Shown here: positions 1 through 7,759 of the stretch, in pieces
How positions within the stretch are numbered: the stretch's first letter is position 1
How the letters are laid out: every line of letters starts with the position of its first letter
Source: Desulfosporosinus fructosivorans
GTDB lineage: Bacteria > Bacillota > Desulfitobacteriia > Desulfitobacteriales > Desulfitobacteriaceae
Direction of reading: 5' to 3'
Assembly: GCF_004766045.1 (NCBI RefSeq)
Contig: NZ_SPQQ01000003.1
Coordinates: forward strand, 744,001 to 808,000
DNA: 64,000 bases
Program-made: the position numbers and the translations under genes
Notes under the pieces: model-generated
What the model was told of the DNA's origin: nothing
Databases searched by the model: none
The model's input: the letters and a program-made list of their open reading frames with translations, nothing else

Positions 1-2
1 GG

Positions 3-386
3 AAAAGCAGTTTTTGGGCGCTTATCACAGGAAGCGTACTCCTTTTTATCGGGGTTTTTGCTCATCGAATGATGCTGATGTTCCCTGCCTTTAATGTTAT
101 CCCGCTGTCCTTATCCGTACCTGGGGCGGGGATAGAGAGTTGGGCATATCCTGTAGCTTTGGGGCAACTTCGAGAAGGCCTACCAGTGTTTGTCAGTTCG
201 TGGGATTACTCGCCAACGTTGGTGGAGTACGCTGTGGCACTATTACCATTCGGGTTGGTACTCTTCGTTGTGACCGGAGCGTTAAGAATGTATAATTTTG
301 TGCCTAAGAAGCGCGTAGTGAGTTTATGCACTTCAAGGCCAATGAAGCCACACACGGATTTCAATGCTACTTCAGAAAGTGAATGA
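3..386 (+). CDS. NrfD/PsrC-like membrane subunit, C-terminal part
   Basis: This is the 3' end of a gene that begins before the window; frame 3 is open from base 3 to the TGA at 384-386. The visible 127 residues hold two hydrophobic segments, near residues 4-20 and 82-97. Between them lies a stretch (HRMMLMFPAFN, then PVFVSSWDYSPTLVEYAVAL) that resembles the last helices of NrfD/PsrC/HybB-type quinone-interacting subunits. Such proteins anchor molybdopterin or Fe-S oxidoreductases in the membrane and exchange electrons with menaquinone. The partner subunits lie outside the window, so the substrate cannot be named. The family call rests on remembered pattern similarity of a fragment and is moderate. 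A hairpin at 483-516 may end the transcript. Confidence 0.6.
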   Translation, partial: KSSFWALITGSVLLFIGVFAHRMMLMFPAFNVIPLSLSVPGAGIESWAYPVALGQLREGLPVFVSSWDYSPTLVEYAVALLPFGLVLFVVTGALRMYNFVPKKRVVSLCTSRPMKPHTDFNATSESE

Positions 387-482
387 TGAGTAAAGATGTC
401 ATAGTGTTCATGGCGCAATAGTATACTCCAAAAGGCCTCCACAATGGAAAAATGATACTATCTCACTTATGTAAAACCGTTG

Positions 483-516
483 GGAAAAGCCCTTTATTGG
501 ATTGAAGGGCTTTTCC
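483..516 (+). terminator. Hairpin after NrfD-like gene, possible terminator
   Basis: A 12-bp perfect stem (483-494 with 505-516) surrounds a 10-base loop. It is GC-rich at its loop end but is not followed by a clear T tract, so termination is plausible rather than certain. It lies in the 387-base gap before hcp. Between it and the hcp operator (about 520-645) nothing else was recognised. Confidence 0.45.
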
Positions 517-648
517 AATATTCATAGTTAGAATTTAATATAATATTGTCTAGTTGAACAAAGCATGTTACGACCACTGTTTTTCCATACATATACTCCA
601 AGAATTAACATACTAGAGATCTTTCAGGTATAGTTGCCTCAAGAAGGA

Positions 649-668
649 GGTGTGATTTATCTCACACC
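649..668. promoter_or_regulatory. CRP/FNR-family operator upstream of hcp
   Basis: GGTGTGATTTATCTCACACC is a perfect palindrome with the classical CRP/FNR-family layout TGTGA-N6-TCACA. In several anaerobes hcp genes are controlled by the CRP/FNR-family regulator HcpR, which makes this the first candidate; no such regulator gene lies in the window. The centre is about 62-65 bases upstream of the start expected from the -10 box at 711-716, a spacing typical of class I activation. Confidence 0.75.
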
Positions 669-710
669 AAAAGAACCGCTACAATCACAGAATCACGAGT
701 GGGATTGATC

Positions 711-716
711 TATAAT
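711..716 (+). promoter_or_regulatory. -10 box of hcp promoter
   Basis: TATAAT is a perfect -10 hexamer. The sequence 17 bases upstream (CAGAAT, 688-693) is a poor -35 box. A good -10 with a weak -35 and a palindrome further upstream fits an activator-dependent promoter. The leader to the hcp start is about 50 bases. Confidence 0.55.
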
Positions 717-773
717 AAGTTTAGTGAAGTCGAGTTACTGAAAATTTAAATAAAAAATTAGGGGGAAACAAGA

Positions 774-2417
774 ATGAGTATGTTTTGTTATCAGTGTCAG
801 GAAACAGCCAAAGGAACCGGTTGTACAGTTAAAGGGGTTTGCGGAAAACCCGAAAATGTTGCCAAATTGCAAGACCTTCTAATCTACAACTTAAAAGGAA
901 TCGCAGTTTACGCGGTTCAAGCGCGTGAACTTGGGATAGTGCGTCCAGATGTTGATAAATTTATCATGGAAAGCCTTTTTAGTACGATTACAAATGCGAA
1001 CTTTGATGCAAGTCGTTTCGTAGAGCGGATTCAAGACGGTCTTAAACTCCGAGAAGAACTCAAACAAGATGTCATCAAAGCTGGTGGTGTGATTCCAGTA
1101 AACCTGAATGATGCAGCAACTTGGACAGCACCTGCTTCTGAGTTCGAAGCGAAAGCGGTTCTGGTTGGCGTCTTAGCAACAGAAAATGAAGATGTTCGCT
1201 CACTCAGAGAACTGATCACTTATGGTTTAAAAGGAATCGCTGCTTATGCTGAGCATGCGTATACTCTAGAGTACAAAGAGGCAGGCATCTTCGCCTTCAT
1301 TGAAAAAGCCTTAGCAGCCACACTGGATGACACGTTAGCGGCTGGTGATCTCGTTGCCCTCACTTTAGAAGCAGGAAAATACGGCGTTGAAGTGATGGCC
1401 CTACTCGATAAAGCTAACACCACCTCCTACGGTAATCCAGAACTTACCAAAGTAAATATTGGTGTTCGAAACAACCCAGCTATTCTGATCAGTGGCCACG
1501 ATTTGAAAGACCTCGAAGAATTGCTCATCCAAACGAAAGGTTCCGGCGTGGATGTCTATACACACGGAGAAATGCTCCCAGCGCACTACTACCCAGCCTT
1601 TAAGAAATTTGACAACTTCGTAGGGAACTACGGAAATGCTTGGCATAAACAAGTTAAAGAATTTGAATCCTTTAATGGACCAATCTTCTTAACTACCAAC
1701 TGTCTCGTTCCACCGAAAGACTCCTATAAGGATCGCGTCTATACCACGGGAGTGGTAGGCTTCGAAGGAGTTAAGCACATCGCAGAGCGCGTAGACGGAA
1801 GGCCTAAGGATTTCGCCGCATTGATTGAGCATGCTAAGACTTGCCCATCACCAACGGAAATAGAGACAGGTGAAATTGTTGGCGGATTTGCCCACAATCA
1901 AGTTATTGCACTTGCTGACAAAGTCGTCGATGCCGTCAAAACTGGTGCTATTAAGCGTTTCTTCGTCATGGCTGGCTGTGACGGACGCATGAAGAGTCGC
2001 GACTATTATGCTGACTTTGCAAAAGCGCTGCCAAAAGACACTGTGATCCTGACGGCAGGGTGTGCAAAATACCAGTACAATAAACTGGACCTTGGAGACA
2101 TCGGCGGCATTCCAAGGGTTCTCGATGCCGGACAATGTAATGACTCCTATTCCCTGGCTGTGATCGCCCTTAAACTGAAAGAAGTATTTGGACTGGAAGA
2201 CATCAATCAACTTCCAATCTCCTATAACATTGCTTGGTATGAGCAAAAAGCGGTCATCGTTTTATTGGCTTTACTCTCACTAGGCGTAAAAAATATCCAC
2301 CTAGGACCGACATTACCAGGCTTCTTGTCCCCCAATGTCGTAAATGTCTTAGTTGAGAACTTCGGCATTGCAGGTATTTCCAGCGTTGAAGAAGATATCA
2401 AGCTGTTTATGGCATAA
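774..2417 (+). CDS. hcp: Hydroxylamine reductase (hybrid cluster protein)
   Basis: The 547-residue protein matches the Hcp family in length and motifs. The N-terminal cysteines C5, C8, C17 and C23 (C-x2-C-x8-C-x5-C) are the class I [4Fe-4S] pattern of anaerobes. Later cysteine motifs such as [21 protein letters not shown] and DAGQCNDSY supply hybrid-cluster ligands. Family members reduce hydroxylamine in vitro and act in nitric oxide and nitrosative-stress defence in the cytoplasm. The ATG at 774 follows a GGGGG-containing SD. The gene is monocistronic, with an activator-type palindrome upstream (649-668) and a strong terminator downstream (2429-2468), so it is probably switched on by a CRP/FNR-type regulator. 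Confidence 0.96.
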   Translation: MSMFCYQCQETAKGTGCTVKGVCGKPENVAKLQDLLIYNLKGIAVYAVQARELGIVRPDVDKFIMESLFSTITNANFDASRFVERIQDGLKLREELKQDVIKAGGVIPVNLNDAATWTAPASEFEAKAVLVGVLATENEDVRSLRELITYGLKGIAAYAEHAYTLEYKEAGIFAFIEKALAATLDDTLAAGDLVALTLEAGKYGVEVMALLDKANTTSYGNPELTKVNIGVRNNPAILISGHDLKDLEELLIQTKGSGVDVYTHGEMLPAHYYPAFKKFDNFVGNYGNAWHKQVKEFESFNGPIFLTTNCLVPPKDSYKDRVYTTGVVGFEGVKHIAERVDGRPKDFAALIEHAKTCPSPTEIETGEIVGGFAHNQVIALADKVVDAVKTGAIKRFFVMAGCDGRMKSRDYYADFAKALPKDTVILTAGCAKYQYNKLDLGDIGGIPRVLDAGQCNDSYSLAVIALKLKEVFGLEDINQLPISYNIAWYEQKAVIVLLALLSLGVKNIHLGPTLPGFLSPNVVNVLVENFGIAGISSVEEDIKLFMA

Positions 2418-2428
2418 TAACGCTCCCC

Positions 2429-2468
2429 AAGACCCCCTTTACTGAGAGAATTTAGTAAAGGGGGTCTT
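2429..2468 (+). terminator. Rho-independent terminator of hcp
   Basis: A perfect 15-bp GC-rich stem (2429-2443 with 2454-2468) with a 10-base loop sits 11 bases after the hcp stop codon. The 3' arm ends in TCTTTCTGTTG, a short T-rich tail. Confidence 0.9.
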
Positions 2469-2480
2469 TCTGTTGTAAAT

Positions 2481-2536
2481 GGGGACGGTGCAAGTTAGGG
2501 GGCGGTTCTACGTTCTGCCATTCTAATTGCACCCCC
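2481..2536. repeat. REP-like imperfect palindrome, copy 1
   Basis: GGGGACGGTGCAAGTTAG (2481-2498) is the imperfect inverted complement of CTAATTGCACCCCC (2523-2536). It shares the GGGGACGGT core and the GTGCAAGT word with the larger palindrome at 2667-2726, so the two appear to belong to one family. The surrounding 326-base gap between hcp and the next gene is otherwise non-coding, apart from a 22-codon frame at 2566-2634 discussed under findings. Confidence 0.6.
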
Positions 2537-2666
2537 GAAAATACAAAACAAAAGGAGGGAACTTTTTGGAGTTTGCATGCCACATCGAGGAATCAGGGCA
2601 AGGTCTTGTTTCGCTAGACCCCTTTGCTATATAATACAGAAGTAGGGCTTGTGGTGAAGTGCAAGT

Positions 2667-2726
2667 GAGTGCAAGTGGGGACGGTTTTTGACTTGTACAA
2701 GTCAAAGACCGTCCCCACTTGCACTC
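2667..2726. repeat. REP-like 60-base near-perfect palindrome, copy 2
   Basis: The outer 19-bp arms (2667-2685 with 2708-2726) carry the GGGGACGGT core. They enclose the perfect 20-base palindrome TTTGACTTGTACAAGTCAAA (2687-2706), with one T/G mismatch between the two parts. As RNA it would fold into a stem of nearly 30 bp. It ends just before the SD (2729-2735) of the following permease gene, so a transcript starting upstream would carry the hairpin directly before the ribosome site. Confidence 0.8.
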
Positions 2727-2743
2727 TTGGAAGGAATTTGGTT

Positions 2744-4144
2744 ATGGCAGTATTATCTACCCGCATCCGTAGTGTAATTACTTTTAGTCTGGCGATTGGT
2801 TACTTAAGTAACTTGTATATCAAATCTGATTTAATAACAGATCTCAATCTAATTCTTCTGCTCATCGTTATCTCACTCAGTTTGCCTGTTGTCACGGGTT
2901 CAGCAAAAGTGATTGGCTATGTATCCTTTGTGTTAAGCATTCTGCTATTATTTATCTATCGTGCTCCGCTAAGCATATGGGAGCAGGCCTTACAAGGGAA
3001 TCTTTATCTGGTTGTTATGTTTACCACGGTACCGTTGTTAGGTATCCCTCTTCAATACGGGGGGTATTTCGAGTCATTACAAGGTGTATTCAGACGCTAC
3101 GTTCATACTGATAGCCGTTTTTATCTGTTAGTGAGTTTGATTTCTGCTTTTATCGGAGTATTAGTGAATATGGCGGTTGTACCGCTAGTGCATCAACTTA
3201 GTTTAGCTAGCGATAAAAGTTCTAATAAAAAGTTGCTGAGTATGGCCATCTGCAGAGGATTTACCACGTCCATGTTTTGGGCGCCAACGACGGCTACCAT
3301 AGCTTTGGTAGTACAATTAACCGGTGCCAAATGGCCCGTATTTTTTCCCTTTGGCATTTTATTCGGTTTAATAGCAGGTTTAATTGGATACACCATGATG
3401 ATCTTGGAAGCAAGAAGAGAAGACAATAGTATTGCTATTGTTGATGCTACACCTGATAATTTTGATGTACGTAAACCCATTGCAGAAATTGATTTGCGTA
3501 AAGTTTTAGAGTTGAGCTTTTTTGCAATTACTCTAATAACTCTCATAGTAATTGCGTCCCTTGTAACTGGAATATCAACGATCAACGTGGTTTCCATCGC
3601 TTCTTTGATTTTCCCAATCATTTGGCTGGCCCTAATCGGACGATTGCCAATATTGCTCAGAGAGTTCCAAGGGGACTATTTTACTCAAAGGCTCCCAAGA
3701 TTAAAGAATGAAATTATTCTTTTTGTGGGAGCGGGATTATTCGCAACTAGTATCTCATACTCTCACCTAGGGGGTTATGTGCCGCAATTCCTAAATTTGA
3801 TCGTGGGCAGTAGCGCTTTGGCGCTTACCATAGTCATTATTTTCGGTAGTCTCATATTGTCGTTTTTGGGTGTTCATCCAATTGTTAGCGTTACCATTCT
3901 AGGAGGAACTGTTAAAGCCGCAGCTTATGGTGTGACTCCTACATATATGGCTTTAATTTTAGCCATTAGCTGGGCGATGGGGATATCGGTATCTCCTTCC
4001 GCCGCTAATGTTATCGCCATTTCTGGATTAACCGGGCAATCTCCCACCCAGGTCGGATTTCGCTGGAATGGATTATATGTTTTGATTGTATCAACTGTGC
4101 TAATTATTGTCCTTACGCTATTTAGAGCACTCGGATTATTATAG
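2744..4144 (+). CDS. Multispanning permease, possibly ion-transporter superfamily
   Basis: The protein (466 residues from this start) is very hydrophobic, with roughly 11-12 predicted membrane segments and short polar loops. This looks like the ArsB/NhaD-DASS-DcuC ion-transporter superfamily, whose members move dicarboxylates, lactate or ions. I cannot name the substrate. The ATG at 2744 (MAVLSTRIRS) is chosen because GGAAGGA lies 8 bases upstream; the frame stays open to 2669, but that would translate through the REP-like palindrome. The gene stands alone and faces ilvA. Features supporting a carrier are the paired hydrophobic halves and a small-residue-rich stretch near the C-terminus (GISVSPSAANVIAISGLTG). 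Confidence 0.6.
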   Translation: MAVLSTRIRSVITFSLAIGYLSNLYIKSDLITDLNLILLLIVISLSLPVVTGSAKVIGYVSFVLSILLLFIYRAPLSIWEQALQGNLYLVVMFTTVPLLGIPLQYGGYFESLQGVFRRYVHTDSRFYLLVSLISAFIGVLVNMAVVPLVHQLSLASDKSSNKKLLSMAICRGFTTSMFWAPTTATIALVVQLTGAKWPVFFPFGILFGLIAGLIGYTMMILEARREDNSIAIVDATPDNFDVRKPIAEIDLRKVLELSFFAITLITLIVIASLVTGISTINVVSIASLIFPIIWLALIGRLPILLREFQGDYFTQRLPRLKNEIILFVGAGLFATSISYSHLGGYVPQFLNLIVGSSALALTIVIIFGSLILSFLGVHPIVSVTILGGTVKAAAYGVTPTYMALILAISWAMGISVSPSAANVIAISGLTGQSPTQVGFRWNGLYVLIVSTVLIIVLTLFRALGLL

Positions 4145-4148
4145 TGTG

Positions 4149-4205
4149 ATACACAGAGTAGCCAACTGCTTGCAAGACTTGCTAGCAGTTGGCTACTCTG
4201 TGTAT
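4149..4205. terminator. Long hairpin between convergent permease and ilvA
   Basis: A perfect 22-bp stem (4149-4170 with 4184-4205) with a 13-base loop lies 5 bases after the permease stop and 31 bases before the ilvA stop on the other strand. Its place between convergent genes suggests a bidirectional terminator. Neither side has a real T tract, so intrinsic termination is not certain. Confidence 0.6.
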
Positions 4206-4235
4206 GTGGTGCAGATCGAGTTTTGGGTGAAAGAG

Positions 4236-5483
4236 TTATATTAAAAGATCAAACAATTCTGGGTTTTCATTAATTATGGTATATTGAAAGCCTTTTTTGT
4301 CCATTTTAGAGATGAGAATTTGGTAATCTTCTTTCTGGGTGAGCTCAATCCCGACTAGGGTTGGGCCTTTTTCTTTATTGTTAACTTGAGTGTACTCGAA
4401 CCTCGTAATGTCGTCGTTGGGACCTAGAATATCGACCACAAATTCTTTCAGGGCACCTGGGCGTTGGGGAAAGTTGATAATGAAATAATGTTTGAGTCCT
4501 TGATCGAGCAGGGAACGCTCTTTTATTTCCGGAGTTCGTTCAATATCATTATTTCCACCACTGATGATACAGACGACGGTTTTACCTTCAATCTTATCTT
4601 TATAGGTATCCAAGGCAGCGATCGAAAGAGCACCTGCTGGCTCGGCAACAATTGCGCTATCATTGTACAGTTCTAAGATTGTGGTGCAGACTTTTCCCTC
4701 ACTGACAACGATAACATCATCTAAAACGTTTCGACAGATTTCAAAGGTTAGGTCGCCAACTCGCTTTACGGCTGCACCGTCCACAAACTTATCGATCTTG
4801 TCCAAGGTAACGACTTCATTTTTATCAAGCGATTGCTTCATACAACAGGCCCCTAGAGGTTCTACTCCGATAATCTGGGTCTTAGGGCTCAAACATCTGA
4901 TGTATGTGCCAACTCCCGACATCATGCCACCTCCTCCAATGGCTCCAAAAATATAATCCACTGGACTCTCCAAAGCGTTGAGGATTTCGAGAGCGATCGT
5001 ACCCTGCCCTGCGATAACCAGGGGGTCATCAAAAGGATGAATGAAGTATTTGTTCTCTGCGTCGCAATGTACTTTGGCTTCATAAAAAGCATCATCAAAG
5101 GTGTCCCCCGTCAGAACTACTTCGACAAAATCCCCACCAAAACGTTTAACTTGAGAGATCTTTTGTCTAGGGGTGGTAATGGGCATGTATATTCTCCCAG
5201 GGATACCTAAGTTTTTACAGGAATAGGCGACACCCTGAGCATGGTTACCAGCGCTGGCACAGACCACACCATTGATTAATTCGGCAGAGGGAATGCTTTG
5301 AATCAGGTTATAAGCACCTCGAATCTTAAAAGAACGTACAACCTGTAAATCCTCACGCTTTAGATAAACATTGCAATTGTATTTTTCAGATAGAATGTCA
5401 TTGCGCTGGAGCGGCGTTTTATTAATGATGCCCTTGAGGGCCTGACCAGCTTTAATGATATCTTCTAAAAGTATTGTCTCCAT
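4236..5483 (-). CDS. ilvA: Threonine dehydratase (threonine ammonia-lyase)
   Basis: This enzyme deaminates threonine to 2-oxobutanoate, the first step of isoleucine synthesis, using PLP in the cytoplasm. The 415-residue sequence has the PLP lysine in RSFKIRGAYN (K53), the substrate loop SAGNHAQG (78-84) and the glycine-rich phosphate loop GAIGGGGMMSG (180-190). The last 85-90 residues form an ACT-like regulatory domain (HYFIINFPQRPGALKEF onward), so feedback control by isoleucine/valine is likely. Length and single ACT domain match the Bacillus IlvA type. Start ATG at 5483 follows AGAGG. No other ilv genes are adjacent. Confidence 0.93.
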   Translation of the reverse strand: METILLEDIIKAGQALKGIINKTPLQRNDILSEKYNCNVYLKREDLQVVRSFKIRGAYNLIQSIPSAELINGVVCASAGNHAQGVAYSCKNLGIPGRIYMPITTPRQKISQVKRFGGDFVEVVLTGDTFDDAFYEAKVHCDAENKYFIHPFDDPLVIAGQGTIALEILNALESPVDYIFGAIGGGGMMSGVGTYIRCLSPKTQIIGVEPLGACCMKQSLDKNEVVTLDKIDKFVDGAAVKRVGDLTFEICRNVLDDVIVVSEGKVCTTILELYNDSAIVAEPAGALSIAALDTYKDKIEGKTVVCIISGGNNDIERTPEIKERSLLDQGLKHYFIINFPQRPGALKEFVVDILGPNDDITRFEYTQVNNKEKGPTLVGIELTQKEDYQILISKMDKKGFQYTIINENPELFDLLI

Positions 5484-5653
5484 GTTCTTACCTCTTTCTG
5501 ATCTGATATTTCTGACGAGAGCCCTCGATTCAAACTAAACTGACTAAGATGTCTATCAGGAAGGAAAGCTCGTTATTATAAAAAGATAATCATTGTATAT
5601 CATACACTCCTTTATGTCATATTCGCCAATTTTATATGAAGATATTACGATAC

Positions 5654-5695
5654 AATCAAAAGCTACCTCACTTAAGCCCGAGGTAGCTTTTGATT
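5654..5695 (-). terminator. Terminator of the GAF-PAS kinase gene
   Basis: A 16-bp perfect stem (5654-5669 with 5680-5695) with a 10-base loop lies downstream of the leftward kinase gene. Its AT-rich outer part gives a TTTTGATT tail on the minus strand. The rest of the gap 5484-5825 holds an interspersed repeat (5709-5812) and the upstream region of ilvA. Confidence 0.7.
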
Positions 5696-5708
5696 ATTCC
5701 TCGTACTA

Positions 5709-5812
5709 GTCAGAAACTATAACTTATGATTATATACTTTCTGGAAGAATAAGTGTAACTAATGCCTAGCATTAGCGCCTGAAGGCCCTGGCCTTAGGCA
5801 GATTTTCTTTAT
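5709..5812. repeat. Interspersed repeat, copy A
   Basis: This stretch aligns with 49108-49209 and, over its right part, with 28401-28462. Shared words are TCAGAAA, ATACTTTCTGGAA, AAGTG-AACTAA and TTTTCTTTAT at the right end. The middle differs more between copies and is rich in GC inverted words (here GGCCCTGGCC). It encodes no supported protein. It is a small intergenic repeat family of unknown origin. Confidence 0.7.
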
Positions 5813-5825
5813 AACTTGACGGGTA

Positions 5826-7487
5826 TTAGCATGCATTAAAGCATGCATAAAAGCTACTTCCAGTTGGCCCAGTATCGAAGTTTATTGAAGCATTGTGTCG
5901 TGCAGCAATACTATAACAGGTTGCTAAACCTAATCCTGTGCCATTATCTTTGGTAGTGAAGAACGGAGTTCCAATTTTATCAATCACATTTGAAGCTATC
6001 CCTTTGCCTTGATCCTTAACGATTAAAACTACCGTATTGTTTTCCATATGAGTTTTAATCGTTAGAATTCCACCAGGAGACATTGCCTCCAGTCCATTAC
6101 GAACAAGGTTAAGAATGAGTTGCCGCATTTCTTTAGCATCAATTAACAGATTCTCAATCCTATCTAAGTCTAATTTGACATATTTATCGGTAATCATGGC
6201 ATCAGATTGTATTAAAGGAAATAGGTTTTCGATGATGGAATTTAAGTTTTGAGTTTTTAACTCGATCGGTTTATTTTTGACGAGGGAGAGGAATTCTGTG
6301 ATTAATGAATTTGCCCTATCAAGTTCACTTACCATGAGGGTAAAAAAATCTATATGGCTTAAGTATTCCTCCTTCTCACTTAGCAACTGTAAAAATCCTC
6401 TGACTGTCGTCATAGGGTTTCTGATTTCATGGGCGATGCCTGCAGCCATTTCACCAATCAGGTTTAAACTAGCAAGCCGGGATAGTTCTCGTTGATACTG
6501 CCTGAGTTCAGTTATATTTGTTTTTGTCCCTAAAACGCATTGTTCATTGTTAAGCTCAATGACAACTCCAGATAATAAAGACTCAAACATCTCCCCCGAT
6601 TTTTTATAGCTTTCAATTTCGTGATTAAGAGCAAATCCCCTTTCCGTAAGTTCTTTGTAATATTTAGCACGCTTCTCAAGATCCACCCATAAATTCAGAG
6701 CTAATGCAGTGCTCCCAATGAACTCGTCTCTACTATAACCATGTGTGTTTAGACAACATTCATTGGCGTCGATATATTCTCTGCTTTTCAGGGAAGTAAT
6801 TGTCATTGAAACTGGACTATAATGAAAGACTTTGTAAAAGCGTTCTTCCGATAAACGCAAGGCCTCTTTATGTTGTTGCTGTTCAGTAAGAAAGTTGATC
6901 TTCTGAACAGCAATTTCTACTAGATGAGCGGCGGTTGCAATAAATTCAATTTCCTCTTTTCTCCAAATGCGCCGGTGGATAACGTGATTGAAAGTTAAGC
7001 AATAATATCCTTGCTCACGAAAAGAAAAGGGATACCATAGGCCACTTTTAATCTGCATAACCTTGTGAAGGAGGTCTCCTGAGCCATCTCGATAGGCATG
7101 AGGATTGTAATCATCCACATGACTTTCCTGCCATTGGCGAGTATTTTTCATATGCAAGCTTGCATCTCCAAAAACGTCTAAACTGTAGATAGCCTTAGTT
7201 GGTGTAAGATCAGGTGAGTTGGGGTTAAGCCATTCAGATAGACCAATTAGTTGGTGCTTGGCAAAATCAATATCATAGATCAAGGTACGATCAAGGCGTA
7301 GCGTTGACCCGATAATTTCCGCCATCGATTCAAGAATAATAGGAGTATCATGATTGCTAATAATTGTTTCAGCAATTAGATTTAGGGCACTGGCAAACGA
7401 AAGTTGCTCTTGTAATTGCTCGTGATGGTTACGCGATTCGCGTAATTCGAAAATTAATTGTTTTATTGTTTTATGCTCTTCCCTCAT
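5826..7487 (-). CDS. Soluble sensor histidine kinase, GAF-PAS type
   Basis: The 553-residue protein has no membrane segment. It has an N-terminal coiled start, a GAF-like domain (about 25-200), a PAS domain (about 215-335), a HisKA domain with phospho-acceptor H353 in AHEIRNPM, and a C-terminal HATPase with the N box (LILNLVRNGLEAM) and the G boxes (DQGKGIA, GTGLGLA). The architecture resembles the cytosolic Spo0 phosphorelay kinases of spore-formers, so input to sporulation or a stationary-phase relay is possible but not shown. No response regulator gene is adjacent, making it an orphan kinase. Start ATG at 7487 has a GGAGG SD. It is divergent from the SBP operon at 7760. Confidence 0.9.
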   Translation of the reverse strand: MREEHKTIKQLIFELRESRNHHEQLQEQLSFASALNLIAETIISNHDTPIILESMAEIIGSTLRLDRTLIYDIDFAKHQLIGLSEWLNPNSPDLTPTKAIYSLDVFGDASLHMKNTRQWQESHVDDYNPHAYRDGSGDLLHKVMQIKSGLWYPFSFREQGYYCLTFNHVIHRRIWRKEEIEFIATAAHLVEIAVQKINFLTEQQQHKEALRLSEERFYKVFHYSPVSMTITSLKSREYIDANECCLNTHGYSRDEFIGSTALALNLWVDLEKRAKYYKELTERGFALNHEIESYKKSGEMFESLLSGVVIELNNEQCVLGTKTNITELRQYQRELSRLASLNLIGEMAAGIAHEIRNPMTTVRGFLQLLSEKEEYLSHIDFFTLMVSELDRANSLITEFLSLVKNKPIELKTQNLNSIIENLFPLIQSDAMITDKYVKLDLDRIENLLIDAKEMRQLILNLVRNGLEAMSPGGILTIKTHMENNTVVLIVKDQGKGIASNVIDKIGTPFFTTKDNGTGLGLATCYSIAARHNASINFDTGPTGSSFYACFNAC

Positions 7488-7722
7488 AACAGCCTCCAGC
7501 GATAACGTTCTCCATGATAATTTAAAGAGTATTCTTTGTGAATATCATCATATCCTTCAAATATATTGCCAAATATAGTACATTTGTAATTTGTCCCATG
7601 AAATACCAGAAAAGCTTATAATAGTGAATTGTATACTTAATATGTTAAAATATTGTATTTTAAAGGAAATTTAAACAATGCGTCGAATCTATTTACAAAT
7701 AAAAAAATAAACAAAATTTTCC

Positions 7723-7728
7723 TATAAT
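7723..7728 (+). promoter_or_regulatory. -10 box for the SBP-kinase-regulator operon
   Basis: TATAAT stands about 25 bases before the expected transcript start region of the operon. No good -35 box lies 16-18 bases upstream (TTTACA at 7692 is 25 bases away). The gap 7488-7759 is AT-rich, separates two divergent genes, and shows no other recognisable site. Confidence 0.4.
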
Positions 7729-7759
7729 TATACTGTTGGATCCAAGAAGGGTGATTTAC

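Noticed and set aside
1401..1652. Minus-strand frame inside hcp
   Set aside because: It lies wholly within a strongly conserved gene in another frame and has no family resemblance; such shadow frames throughout the window were left out.
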